In this document: positions 46,253 to 56,943 of the stretch, piece after piece | How the letters are laid out: every line of letters begins with the position of its first letter | Position numbering within the stretch: the stretch's first letter is position 1 | The notes under the pieces: model-generated | Database searches by the model: none | Told to the model about the DNA's origin: nothing | Seen by the model: only the letters and a program-made list of their open reading frames with translations | Assembly (NCBI GenBank): GCA_964036045.1 | Contig: OZ038381.1 | Location: 119,594,843-119,658,842 of the forward strand | Origin: Eutreptiella sp. 'Long Island Sound 2002' | Taxonomy: Eukaryota > Euglenozoa > Euglenophyceae > Eutreptiales > Eutreptiaceae | Length of the DNA: 64,000 bases | Reading direction: 5' to 3' | Position numbers and translations under genes: made by a program

Positions 46253-46400
46253 AAAGAAGCGGCCCAGGATTGGAGCGTCCGGGGCTGAAAAAAGAGGAGG
46301 AAGCAGCGGCAGCAAGAAGCGGCAAGGAGAACATGAACAAGAGCAAGGAACGGTGGAGAGAGAGGACACGAAGAACAAGAGTCCGGAAGAGGGATTCATC
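46253..46400. repeat. Remainder of the 262-bp array
   Basis: AGCGGCCCAGGATTGGAGCG and the AACATGAACAAGAGCAAGG block continue the array interrupted at 45585. It ends near 46400, where element B sequence begins. Confidence 0.8.
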
Positions 46401-46578
46401 TGACGTGCGCGCATGTGACGAGAGGCGCAGGCCTTATTTTTTTTTCTCCGTCCGACTGGACAGCGTTCTTTTCCACAGCCAGTGGACCAATTCCCAACGA
46501 AAATACGCCTTTTTCTTTCTTCTGTACCTATTGAATCGTTGTTCCCCAATCTGCGCCAACTTGCGGAATTTGCCTGGA

Positions 46579-49096
46579 TGACCATGCCTGGTACTAACCC
46601 CAAGTCCAAGACTTCGTCAAAAGCTACGGATAGGTCCAGTGGTAGTCTCCGCAAAAAGACTCTGGACTCTCACTCCAAGTCTCGTGACATTCGTTAAACT
46701 ATACTTTCACGCATTGACCCCGAGCGAGTCTCGGTGGCAATTGACGTTGAAAGTTTGTTTACGGCGTCAGACTCATCTTCCAAGTTCCTTCCCTTCCCGC
46801 CAATCACCTCTTTGGACGATAAAAAAAATTCGGATCAGCAAAAAAAGGAGAGCCCAAAAAAAAGTCACGGTGATTTTGTCTCTCCCGCTCCGCGCCCGCC
46901 ACACGGCACGGCAAGCTCATCCGCTCCCAACCCTGAGTTGGCGTCAATTGTTGATAATGCAAACAATGATGAGTTGGCGTCAATTGTTGATAATGGAAAC
47001 AATGATGATCAAAGAAAAGGTGACAACGAAGGAGAGCCCTTGAATGTAGATCACCTCAATTCACGCTCTTCAACTTGCACCACTTTCGGTGAGGCCGCCT
47101 CTTCCCAACCTCCTATAGACTCTAATCATGATCATGTTAGCGTTGGCTCCAGAGAGCGACCCCATGATTCAATGGCCGAAGATGGTCATTGTGTGAGCGA
47201 TTCAAGGCATGCCTTTGCCTCTCCCTCGCCCAACACAACACCCGCTAAAGCCACACGGGTAAACACACACGATGACACTGCGCCATTGCCTTCTACACCA
47301 GCTCCACTTGCGCCCCTGATGATTCTTCATCACAACCCTATCAAGGCCCTTGCAAAACGAACCTTCCGCCCACAAGGAGCGTTGCCCACCGGCTTCCCCG
47401 AACCCCGGGATTTAATGAAAGATGTTCAAGGTGGAAATATTCCGGTGAGGGGCCAAAATAGGTTTTCCAAAATTGACATCTTTTCCTACACGCCCACCAC
47501 ATACCATGATACCTCACCGCTTCCACCGCCGGATCTTTTGGCGGCCCTCTCCCCCTCCCAACAAATACTACTCTTTGGTGACGAACTCCCCTACCGTGGC
47601 TTCCTAAAATGTTTTTCCATTGCCGACACAGCCAATTTTGAATACAATAAGCTCATAGGCCTTGTCTCTTTTGCCATCTTACCGAACCTCGCGCCATTTC
47701 AAGACGAGCTGCCCTTTCCATCTCACCGCACGATAGTTAAACAAATTGTTGCCATGCTACGAGCGGCGAAAGAACAAGAAAAAATCACCACTGTTTGACT
47801 TGCCTACAACGCCCGGAGTAACGTCGCCGACGTTGAACTTGCCGCCGTGCTAGATAGGCGCATTGATCTCGTGGCAACTCTCGCATTCTTGTGGCTATCG
47901 GTAGTCTGTCAAGTGGTGCACATGAGAACACGCTCTGCAACCACTCACGATGTGACTACCTCACCCACCCCACTTGATCAACCCTTAGTTATTTTCCAGC
48001 TGACGTCATCTCCACTACCAAAAAATCATGTGCCTCAAACGATAGGATACTTCCCCAAGAAGGTTGACCCCACCGAACCAATCCCCGCCAATGTCCACAC
48101 ACCTCAATCCTCCCTTTTCCAAATCCGAGTTGATGTCCCGATTGACATCACAAGGGTGGTCGACGGGGTTGAAGTTAAGTGGCACATTTCCCGATCACTT
48201 CCCCTCATGTTGATGTTGAACGGGTTAAACCCCGATGACACCTCAACGGTTTTGGCCGGTGGTGTTAAACTGTGCACCCGAAGGATACAAACGTTTCGAT
48301 TTTTTCGTGCCCTTTGACGTCCTGGGCAATTTTTACGACGAGCAACCAGCCTTCATGGACCTGGGCGTGTCCATAGGCCTCCTTGACCGCTCGGTCAGAG
48401 AATCCGCCCTCATTATCACACATCAACCCCGTTTCCAAAAAAAATGGACCCCGTAGGCGTAAAATGCCATCGGATGAGGTGCGTACGGCTGTGGAAAAGA
48501 ACCCACCCCTGTACCGAAAATTCGCCTTTTTAGTACTACTGACTAAATATGATGTCCTAGGAATGGTCCACGACCCCATGCTTATCCAACCAGCATTGCA
48601 AGAAATTGAATACCTGGGTGAAATGATTGGCGTGTCTGCTCACACGAACAACAGGGTGTTCGCCAAGGATTTTTCCCGCCAGGTTGAGCCTCCCTACGCA
48701 ATCGCCCGCTACCCACCCACACTTGACGTCCGCAACGTGCTGAAGTCTGCCTCCTCTTTCGGACCGGCTGAGAGTCATCAAGTCTTCCAATACTCAGGCT
48801 TACTAATGGTAAAATACCAGGCAACGCAATCGGCAGCAACTGCTTACGGCGCCACAATGCCCGGTCCCATCTACCTGACATCAGGCAGTGCCGACAAGGA
48901 TATCGCCATCTCTCATACGGACCGCATGGAAAAAGTGAAGCTCATCTCACTCCCTCAGCCTGTGCTCAACGAAACTAATTTCGCGGCTGCCACCAGTGAC
49001 CTGCCCGAATTTCACATCGGGGGCATAGCGTCTGCCGCCCACCCCTCCACCGTCCCCTCCGCCCCACCCTCAACACCCGGCTCTGCCTTTCTTTAG
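46579..49096 (+). pseudogene. Family B ORF1
   Basis: Starting at the ATG at 46579, the reading needs a frameshift near 46697, continues in one frame through TGA at 47796-47798 to about 48270, and then shifts twice (near 48270 and 48440) to end at 49096, giving about 840 residues. The amino third is Ser/Pro/Asp-rich and disordered, with a 12-residue in-frame duplication (ELASIVDNANND). The later part looks globular (FDFFVPFDVLGNFYDEQPAF near 48296; RTAVEKNPPLYRKFAFLVLL near 48484). I recognise no RRM or zinc knuckle. By position it is the gag-like RNA-binding ORF1 of a LINE. Confidence 0.5.
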
Positions 49097-49160
49097 GTCA
49101 CATGACCCATGCACTAGCCGTCCATACAGACCCTACTTCAATGTATCACGCGCGCTCGGA

Positions 49161-50239
49161 TTGAACAACAACGGGTGTTCACCATCAGCTGGATTGGTAG
49201 ACGCCCTGCACACATTGCTGGTTGAATATTCTTTGTCCCGGTACACCACGCGCTCAGAGCTCGCTCTCTGTGTTGCCTTCCATCGCCTTATGCGCTCCCT
49301 GTGCGCCATAGCGTCCCCTGTCACCATACGTGCATTGGCCTTTGCCTCATCCACCGTTTCTATACTGCCGTTGATCAAGACCTGCAAACCCCTCCCCACC
49401 GCATCGCAGCCTGCACCGGTGACCCCGCTGTCCACCACACAAACTAGAGATCCCTCTTCCCCTTTACCCCCACCAAGCCAGCCGCCAGCAAACACGTCAC
49501 TCACAGTAGCCCGCACAGGCGCCACCCTCTCCCACGCCTCCCTAAACGTTGGAGGGCCTGACATTACCCCAAACAGGTTTTGCCACCTCCTCTTGGGCTT
49601 CCAGCCTCTGCCGAATACCATAAGCCTACAGGAATTCAGACCCTCCCCCAGCGCCCACGTCTGAGATTTCGAGCGTGTTGCCCTTCACTGGGGCTTCCAC
49701 CTACTACACAGCTCCCCCTCCCCCAAAAATGGCGTTGCCTTACTTGTGCACACCTCAATCTCCCGGAAGCCCCCCCCGCTGAAAGTACACATCCCTGGAG
49801 TGCTGATGTCTACACAGCTACACTTGCACCCAGACCCACTCATACCCGCCATGCACATTGCCTCCTTTTACTGACCACACTCCCTCAAAGAAAAACGCGT
49901 ATGTGAATCCCACTTAGACGCACTACTACGCAACTCCTACCTGATCGTGGGTGATTTCAATGGCACCCCACACCCCACACACGCCACGACCCTGCGCCCC
50001 AACATCTGGCCCTGGCTGGCGGCGAAGGAGAAGGCAGGCTCACTAGTTGACGTGTTACTCCCACAGGTGGATGGCATCCCCTACACCAGGGTGCGCCGGT
50101 TTGGTGGCACCAAGAGCTACATGGACCGAGCATATGCCACCCGTTTGTACCAGAACTCATACGAAGTGTCTTCCGCACGCGTCATTGATTTTTCTTCTGT
50201 GCAGGGAACCTCCGACCACGACCAGATACTTGTGTCCAC
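49161..50239 (+). pseudogene. Family B APE endonuclease, left duplicate
   Basis: This is a clear APE domain: SLNVGGPDITPNRF near 49542 with the first catalytic Asn, ISLQEFRPSP near 49626 (Glu), KNGVALLVHTS near 49724, YLIVGDFNGTP near 49938, KSYMDRAYAT near 50113 and TSDHDQILVST near 50209. It would nick target DNA. In-frame TGA codons at 49662-49664 and 49872-49874 break it, and both are present in the right duplicate, so they arose before the duplication. At 50240 the sequence switches to family C. The region differs from the right copy at about 19 of 1078 positions by eye, with no indel. Confidence 0.88.
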
Positions 50240-50911
50240 AAGCCTCCCTGAGCAACTTCCGGCACCACGTCCCGGGGGACATCCCCAACCCCGACGAGCA
50301 GCAGCCAGCCCCCTCCACGTACATGACCCTCATGTACAATCTGCACTACACCGTCTCAACCACCAACTACCACGCACCCACAGACCACTGGGTGGTACAC
50401 GGCACCGACTCCCTCCTCCCCGCCGACTACACCCCCCCCTCCACACAACCCAGGCCCCGACACGTACGCCAGGGGGGACGACCCGGACGACCCCCACATC
50501 TGGGGCACGTGGGAACCCAAATCCCTGGACACGCTGCTCTCCATCCGCAGCGGCTACCAGGGCCTTGGTAGGGCGATGTATTGCCTCGCCAAGTGGACCC
50601 AACGGACCTGGGGGATCCCCACGGACCGATGGGTCTGGGTGGTCACGCTGCGCCCCCAGCAGAGGGAAGCTTCCCCAAACCGCAGGGGACCCACCCCCCC
50701 ACGCCCTACCACCCTACAACTCCGCCCGTACATGGTGGCAGCCCGCCTCATGACGCTGCTGTGGCCGGGCCCAGACACCCCCACCCAAAACTATCCCCAC
50801 CTCACAGATGAGGACATGCCCGGGATCCAACGATGCTTCTTCCAGACCCTCGACTACCTCCAGCAAACACACCCGCAGGTCCTGGAGCAGATATGGCCAC
50901 CCCCCGGGTAA
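50240..50911 (+). pseudogene. Family C Ulp1-like domain
   Basis: In the first frame YMTLMYNLHYTVSTT is followed by PTDHWVVHGTDSLL near 50377-50418. After a frameshift near 50450 the next frame reads HIWGTWEPKSLDTLLSIR and GYQGLGRAMYCLAKW near 50548-50590, ending at 50911. The His-Trp with Asp-Ser at +7 and the G-x-A-M/L-Y-C-L block match family A (HWSLEAVDS and GHALYCLWRW). As in family A, the residue at the usual nucleophile position is not Cys (Leu here). The amino end of the domain is missing because of 5' truncation. Confidence 0.5.
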
Positions 50912-52367
50912 CCCACGTGCCCGCGCAGCCGAGACAAAGCCGCAACGCCAGCACCAGCACGCACGGATCACCAGGGAAAACGCGCGCACACGCACGGTGC
51001 CCGAACCTGCACCCTTGTTCTCGCTACTTACAGGACCCAGCATCATACGCCCGCCCCCGAAGCCCAGGACCCTCCGCCGTCTCCCACAGCCCTCTCCTCC
51101 GCCTCCGACTCCACAACCTCCACCACCACGACCAGCTCATCCACCACCACCACCACGTCCTCATCCAGCACTCCACCCCCCAGGCCGCGGGGGACACCTC
51201 CCAAACGGGCCCCCAAACCTGCCCCCACCGCGAGCAACCCCACCGCCGCCAAGGCCCACGCCCCGACGAAGCCCACACCCACGACCCAGCCAAAACCCCA
51301 GACCGCCGCCAAACAGCCACCCAAACCCGTCAGCGCGCCACGACCGCAACCCGCAGCCAAGCCCAAACCCAAGTCCAAACCCGGCGCCACGACGGCAGCG
51401 AGAGCCCGGCCCCCCGAGGACGTCCTCTATGACATTCGGCCCCAGCCGTCCCAGGCCCGAAGGCAGCAGCGCCCAGCGCGGCGCCCCCCCACCGTCACCG
51501 ACGCCACGGCCACCACTTTCATGGCGGAGCGCGCCGCGGCCGAAGCACGACGCACCTCGTCCCGCCACCTCTCAAAGCCCGCACCCCAGGCCCACGGACC
51601 GCCCCTGACCAGGCCAGAACGACGCCAGGGTCCGCCAGCAGCGTCCCCGCCCCCCTACCAACCCTCGATGACAGCCCACATACAGCGCATGCCCCACTAC
51701 CGCCGCCGCCGCGAGTCCCCGCCCAACCCCGAGGCGGGGACCGTACGCGCACACCCGCGGGTCCACATCCGCGCGCGCCCCCACTCCCCACGCACCCCCA
51801 CGGAACAGGACTACGAGGAATCCCCCAGGCCCGCCACCGCCACCGGTCCCCACGACCCCGTCACACCCACCCACGCCCACTGCTCCACCAAAGACCGCAG
51901 GCCCGCCCAGGAACAGTGGTGGCAGCGCTGGACCCACACGCAGCTCTGGGAGCTGCGAAAGTGGGCCCGGGGAGAGCCCTCCCTCGAGGGCCTGGTCCAT
52001 CGGCCTGGCAAGGGGTCGGTGGAGAACTGCCGCCTACGGCCGGCAGGGGGGGTGGATGCCGCAGGCCGCATGGGAAGCCATGCTGGCCGATGCGCTCCAC
52101 CCCCTGGGAGTCCACCCCCGCAACCTCCCCGCGCCCCAGGACCACCCGTATGTCCTCAGGCGCCTGCGGGAGACCCTCCAGGAGACGCAGCGAGACGGCA
52201 TCCGCCTGTGGGACATCACCCAAAGCCCAGCCCCGCGCAAAAACACCCCCTCACCACCCCACAAGCGTCGGCGCACCGACACCGGCGACACCCACAGCAC
52301 CCCAGGAGCCCTGCGCGCAACACAACACGACGCGCCTGACCCCCTGGCCAGCGGCGCCGCCATCTAA
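50905..52367 (+). pseudogene. Family C proline-rich region and helical domain
   Basis: Frames from 50833, 51521 and 52056 chain into a long Pro/Arg/Thr-rich region with low complexity (for example CCACCACCAC runs near 51120-51160). An ordered Trp-rich patch follows (EQWWQRWTHTQLWELRKWAR near 51911), then a helical domain (52065-52229) running from AAWEAMLADALHPLG to GIRLWDITQSP. A basic PPHKRRR tail precedes the stop at 52367. The helical domain resembles 32393-32554 of family A, where it comes before instead of after the Ulp1-like domain. Function is unknown. Confidence 0.45.
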
Positions 52368-52985
52368 CCCCGTTACCCAGCAAACCACCACCACGAGGCG
52401 CCACGCGAAGCCCCGCCCAGAAGTCACCAAACAAACCGGACGCTGAAGGAAGCCAACGCACACGACAACGAGCACCACTACGCCCAAAGGCACCGAACCC
52501 AGGCCCGCTACCGTCGCAACCGCCTAACCGAGCCAGAACCCAAGCACAAATCAAACCCGAGCCACACCCCGAAACCGCTAACCCTTGACTCCTAACCAAG
52601 CCCGCTGAGGGAACAACGTAACCACAGCCCACACCCACAGCCCACACAGCCGCCTAACCAGCTAGCTCCAGAAGCAAAGAGACACCTCACCAAACCCACC
52701 CTGACCCAAGCCCGTGTACATCAGGACGCGCGAGCCGCACCCCTGGGGCGCGACCGCCGCCACAGCACCGACGACACACGCCAGAGGACACAACGCTATT
52801 GCACCGCCGCACCAGCTGCCCATGCCTGTGCCTGCAGTGTACGCGCGCCCCTCTTTTTCTCTTTTTTTTTTTTTTTTTCCCCCCCCAAAAAAAAGGAAAA
52901 AAAAAACGAGTAAAAAAAACCAAAATTAGGGGGGGAGGAAGAGGGACACAACCACCCATGGCACACGCGCACCGCACACAGCACG
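52368..52985. other. Family C 3' untranslated region with T, C and A runs
   Basis: No convincing ORF. Between 52860 and 52925 lie a run of about 17 T, then C8 and A8 runs, and further A-rich blocks, possibly the trace of a small reverse-orientation poly(A) insertion or replication slippage. Confidence 0.5.
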
Positions 52986-53155
52986 CACACCGGTGAACAG
53001 GAGCCCAGTGGCCCAGGACACCGCACATGCAACACAACACACCGAGCGAGCACACCGGTGAACAGGAGCCAGCTGGCCCAGGACACCGCAGACGCACCAC
53101 AGCAAACCGCGCGGGCACACCGGTGAACAGGAGCCCAGCGGCCCAGGACACTGCA
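52986..53155. repeat. 65-bp minisatellite, about 2.6 copies
   Basis: The same unit as 8276-9126 is present here: CACCGGTGAACAGGAGCC occurs near 52988, 53053 and 53118, each followed by GGCCCAGGACACCGC. The array sits directly upstream of the conserved family C 3' end, as in the other copy. Confidence 0.92.
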
Positions 53156-53734
53156 CACACGTAGGGCGGCCGAGGGACAGGAAAGAACCAATACCCCATG
53201 GGTCGGACGCACTGGGGCGACCCAGCCGACCAACCGGGCCAGTGGCAGGAGCGGTATTCCAAGGCCGCTGGTCCGAGCCCGGCCAGGCTGCATCGGGGAC
53301 CATGGCAAACGTCACCCGGAGCCATGGAAGCAACCGGTGACAGGCGAGCCGGTACACAGTCCAGGAGGGGGTCACCTGCCAGGCAGAGTGGCCCCGCAAC
53401 TCAGGCCACAAGGGTGAGGCGGTCGTACCGTAGACAAGCGGGAGCAATACCCCTTGTGGTGAGAGATACTCCACACAGCTGGGCAGCCCCCCAGAGCTGC
53501 CGCCCAAAGGAGGGGGCATGTGGCCCTACCCATGGACACATGTGGGGACACCCTCCCACCTGGGACACATGGACCGGGTGGCCGCGACAATGCCTTCCCA
53601 AGCACATGCGGGAGCGGCTCAAGAGGCACCTGACATAGGGCAGTGGGAGGGACAGGACGTCCCTTTCGTAAGACCTTCCTCCTGCAATGTCAAAGGAGGC
53701 ATCCCGAGCTCCCGAAGATACCTACCTACCTACC

Positions 53735-56417
53735 TGAACAACAAAGGGTGTTCACCATCAGCTGGATCGGTAGACGCCCTGCACACATTGCTGGTTGAAT
53801 ATTCTTTGTCCCGGTACACCACGCGCTCAGAGCTCGCTCTCTGTGTTGCCTTCCATCGCCTTATGCGCTCCCTGTGCGCCATAGCGTCCCCTGTCACCAT
53901 ACGTGCATTGGCCTTTGCCTCATCCACCGTTTCTATACTGCCGTTGATCAAGACCTGCAAACCCCTCCCCACCGCATCGCAGCCTGCACCGGTGACCCCG
54001 CTGTCCACCACACAAACTAGAGATCCCTCTTCCCCTTTACCCCCACCAAGCAAGGCGCCAGGAAACACGTCACTCACAGTAGCCTGCACAGGCGCCACCC
54101 TCTCCCACACCTCCCTAAACGTTGGAGGGCCTGACATTACCCCAAACAGGTTTTGCCACCTCCTCTTGGGCTTCCAGCCTCTGCCGAATACCATAGGCCT
54201 ACAGGAATTCAGACCCTCCCCCAGCGCCCACGTCTGAGATTTCGAGCGTGTTGCCCTTCACTGGGGCTTCCACCTACTACACAGCTCCCCCTCCTCCAAA
54301 AATGGCGTTGCCTTACTTGTGCACACCTCAATCTCCCGGAAGCCCCCCCCGCTGAAAGTACACATCCCTGGAGTGCTGATGTCTACACAGCTACACTTGC
54401 ACCCAGACCCACTCATACCCGCCATGCACATTGCCTCCTCTTACTGACCACACTCCCTCAAAGAAAAACGCGTATGTGAATCCCACTTAGACACACTACT
54501 ACGCAACTCCTACCTGATCATGGGTGATTTCAATGGCACCCCACACCCCACACACACCACGACCCTGCACCCCAACATCCGGCCCTGGCTGGCGGCGAAG
54601 GAGAAGGCAGGCTCACTAGTTGACGTGTTACTCCCACAGGTGGATGGCATCCCCTACACCAGGGTGCGCCGGTTTGGTGGCACCAAGAGCTACATGGACC
54701 GAGCATATGCCACCCGTTTGTACCAGAACTCATACGAAGTGTCTTCCGCACGCGTCATTGATTTTTCTTCTGTGCACGAAACCTCCGACCACGATCAGAT
54801 ACTTGTGTCCACCATCCCCTGGACCGCCCCACACCTCCCTGAACCACGCTGTGCGCTCTGGAACAGACGCGACGTCCAATTGTACTGTTCCCTCATGTCC
54901 CGTGCCCTGCAGGACTGCCCTATGCCGGAAGTATCTCAAGACGTCGAGTACTGGTACCGCAGAATCACGGATTGTATGCTCTCTGCCATGGGACAGGTCA
55001 ATGCTTCCCGCCCTCGCTCCTCGAGCCAGCAGGTTGACATCTCAGACTGGGGCCAGCTAGTAAAGCAATTAGCACGCCAAGCAAAACCGCGCTCCAAAAT
55101 ATTTCTTCGGCGAATCAAATACACACTGCTGAGTCCCCCGTCACCCTCCACACTCCCCGTACCCACACGGAAAATACAACCCATCCTCCAACGCAACTCA
55201 CCTTGGTGCATGTCCGCAGCCACACACATACCACGCACTCCGACGATGCATGACGTACCGCCACCCAGCTTCAGCGAACTGCGAGCACTGGCCCCTTCAG
55301 CTCGGAAGAAGTCCCCTGGACCGGATGGAGTACCCCCGTATCTCCTCTCTGTACTTCCCGACTCCTGTGTCTCGGTCATCCACACGTGCCTAACCCTCTG
55401 CTACGAAGCAGGACATGTACCACACTCGTGGCTCATCTCTGAGACCTTCTGCATCTACAAGGGCAAAGGTCCGTGGAGGGATCCGAATAGGTGGCGCTCC
55501 ATCGCCATGAGCAACAGCATCGACCGCCTGCTCATGCGGTGGGTTATAAACGCGTCTACCCCCTGCTATCGCCCCATCTGCACGACTGCCAGTTTGGTGG
55601 ACGACAAGGAGTGTCCACAGCGCACGCCACACAAACATTCCTCAACGATATGGACACGGACACAACGTGGGAGGCAATATACGCCTTCGACATGTATCAT
55701 GCCTTGGACAGCCCGCCTAAGATACTGATCAGGGAAGTCCTGGACCGAATGGGGACGCCGCCCAAGTTACTGCTCTTAGTCCAAACGGTACTTGAGTATG
55801 GCTCCACATTCATCCGGGGGGCCCCAGATGAGGTCTTCCGGACCACTCAAGGGGTAAAGCAGGGGTGTCCACTATCCTGCTTCCTATTTGTGCTGGTCTT
55901 GAAGATACCCCTGCGCTTCCTTGCCTCACAGGGTGTCGTGTTGTCTGCCTTCGTTGACGATGTGTCCATACCAATACCCCCAAAAACCGGCCCACACACC
56001 GCGACACTCGTCCAGCGCGGCCTGAACCTGATTGGCTGTCAACTGAACGTGTCCAAAAGTGAATGCCTGCCCACCACCTCCCCACAGCCCCCCCCTCCCT
56101 CGCTCCTCAAGTACTCACAGCCCCTCCACCCTATCCAGGCTGGACCCAGCTTCTGGTCCCACATGGCTTGCGAGTCCCTACCCGATTGGGCTGACACCAC
56201 CGTGCATCCGATGTCTCAGGTATCACATCTCATGCACCTTGGCCACCCATTGCCTGCATGTTTTCACCAGAAAGCAGGCTACAAAGTGATCGCCGATGAA
56301 CTGCTCAGCCAACTGGCCTATCTCAGCGCTCACCCCATACGAACTCTCGATAGGGTGCTGCTTGTCAACACAGTCATACTTCCCCGGCTACTGTATGAAA
56401 GTGCTGCCCTGGGTCGT
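53735..56417 (+). pseudogene. Family B APE right duplicate and reverse transcriptase
   Basis: The first 1078 bp duplicate 49162-50239 with the same two TGA stops. From 54813 element B continues into RT: PSARKKSPGPDGVPPYLLS near 55296, LISETFCIYKGKG near 55434, YAFDMYHALDS near 55682 (motif A), GVKQGCPLSCFLFVLVL near 55850 (motif B), SAFVDDVSI near 55946 (catalytic VDD) and HLGHPL (thumb) near 56236. A frameshift lies near 55580. The gene is cut near 56417 by a chromovirus LTR, so RNase H or zinc-knuckle parts, if any, are lost. The RT would have performed target-primed synthesis. Confidence 0.9.
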
Positions 56418-56928
56418 TGATGGTGCCGGAGGGCTCGGGGCCGGCAAGACCAGTGGGGCAGGCACGCGAGGAGTCGACCTGAACGCTGCTGTTGGGGGTA
56501 GAACCGGATACACGGACACCAACGGAGGCGAGAGCAGCAACGACTGAAGCAAGATCCATGCTGATTGTTATCCGGCAGAAAATCCCAGTCTATGAAGAAA
56601 ATTGATGCGGATTATCCTAAGTACATCTGAGTGTCCAAATCTATCTGAAAAGATTTATATAAATCCGATTGTGAAAAATATTTGGCCGATCTGGCCCGCG
56701 AGCGCGCGTCAGCGGCAAATGGCGATTCCAGGTAAATGATCGGAACGCGGCGGATTTACGATGGATGGACCGCGGAATCAGATCCTGCATATCAGAAATA
56801 TATAGGTCTGATCCTGAGACTGAGCTGCGAGGCGGCGATTCCGCCGAAGCAGAGAAAATGACCAAAATGTAGTCAATCTGGGGCAGATCTGCTAAAATCT
56901 GAGCAGATGGGGGTTAGCCGCACTTACA
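56418..56928 (-). repeat. Probable 3' LTR of the minus-strand chromovirus
   Basis: On the minus strand the sequence starts TGTAAGTGCGG directly after a polypurine tract (complement of CTCCCCCTCCAAAAA at 56929-56943) and ends in CA at 56418, where it interrupts the family B RT frame. A TATATATT box on the minus strand lies near 56800. Length is about 511 bp. The partner LTR lies beyond the window, so the left boundary is inferred. Confidence 0.5.
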
Positions 56929-56943
56929 CTCCCCCTCCAAAAA

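Larger units (their letters stand above)
50240..53734 (+). mobile_element. 5'-truncated family C non-LTR element inserted in element B
   Basis: The segment begins inside an Ulp1-like domain, continues through proline-rich coding-like sequence, a helical domain, an untranslated region with homopolymer runs, 2.6 copies of the 65-bp repeat, and ends in CCTA repeats at 53721-53734. It is T-poor and C-rich like family A. Its coding remnants resemble the post-pol part of family A, but with the Ulp1-like domain before the helical domain. The last 575 bp match 9127-9701. The 5' truncation and 3' simple tail are typical of target-primed reverse transcription. Confidence 0.85.
46401..56417 (+). mobile_element. 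Non-LTR retrotransposon family B, interrupted by family C
   Basis: Element B begins near 46401 after the array and carries a long ORF1, then ORF2 with APE endonuclease and RT. It is interrupted at 50240-53734 by a family C element flanked by 1078-bp duplicates of B sequence (49162-50239 and 53735-54812). RT is cut at about 56417 by a minus-strand LTR. Without insertion and duplicate the preserved part is about 5.4 kb. T content and codon use are ordinary, unlike families A and C. Several stops and frameshifts make the copy non-functional. Confidence 0.85.

Noticed and set aside
49162-54812. Simple tandem duplication of a 4573-bp unit
   Set aside because: The duplicate boundary coincides with the CCTA end of the family C element, and the second unit stops at the left insertion point. 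Both are expected of target duplication. It cannot be fully excluded without other loci.
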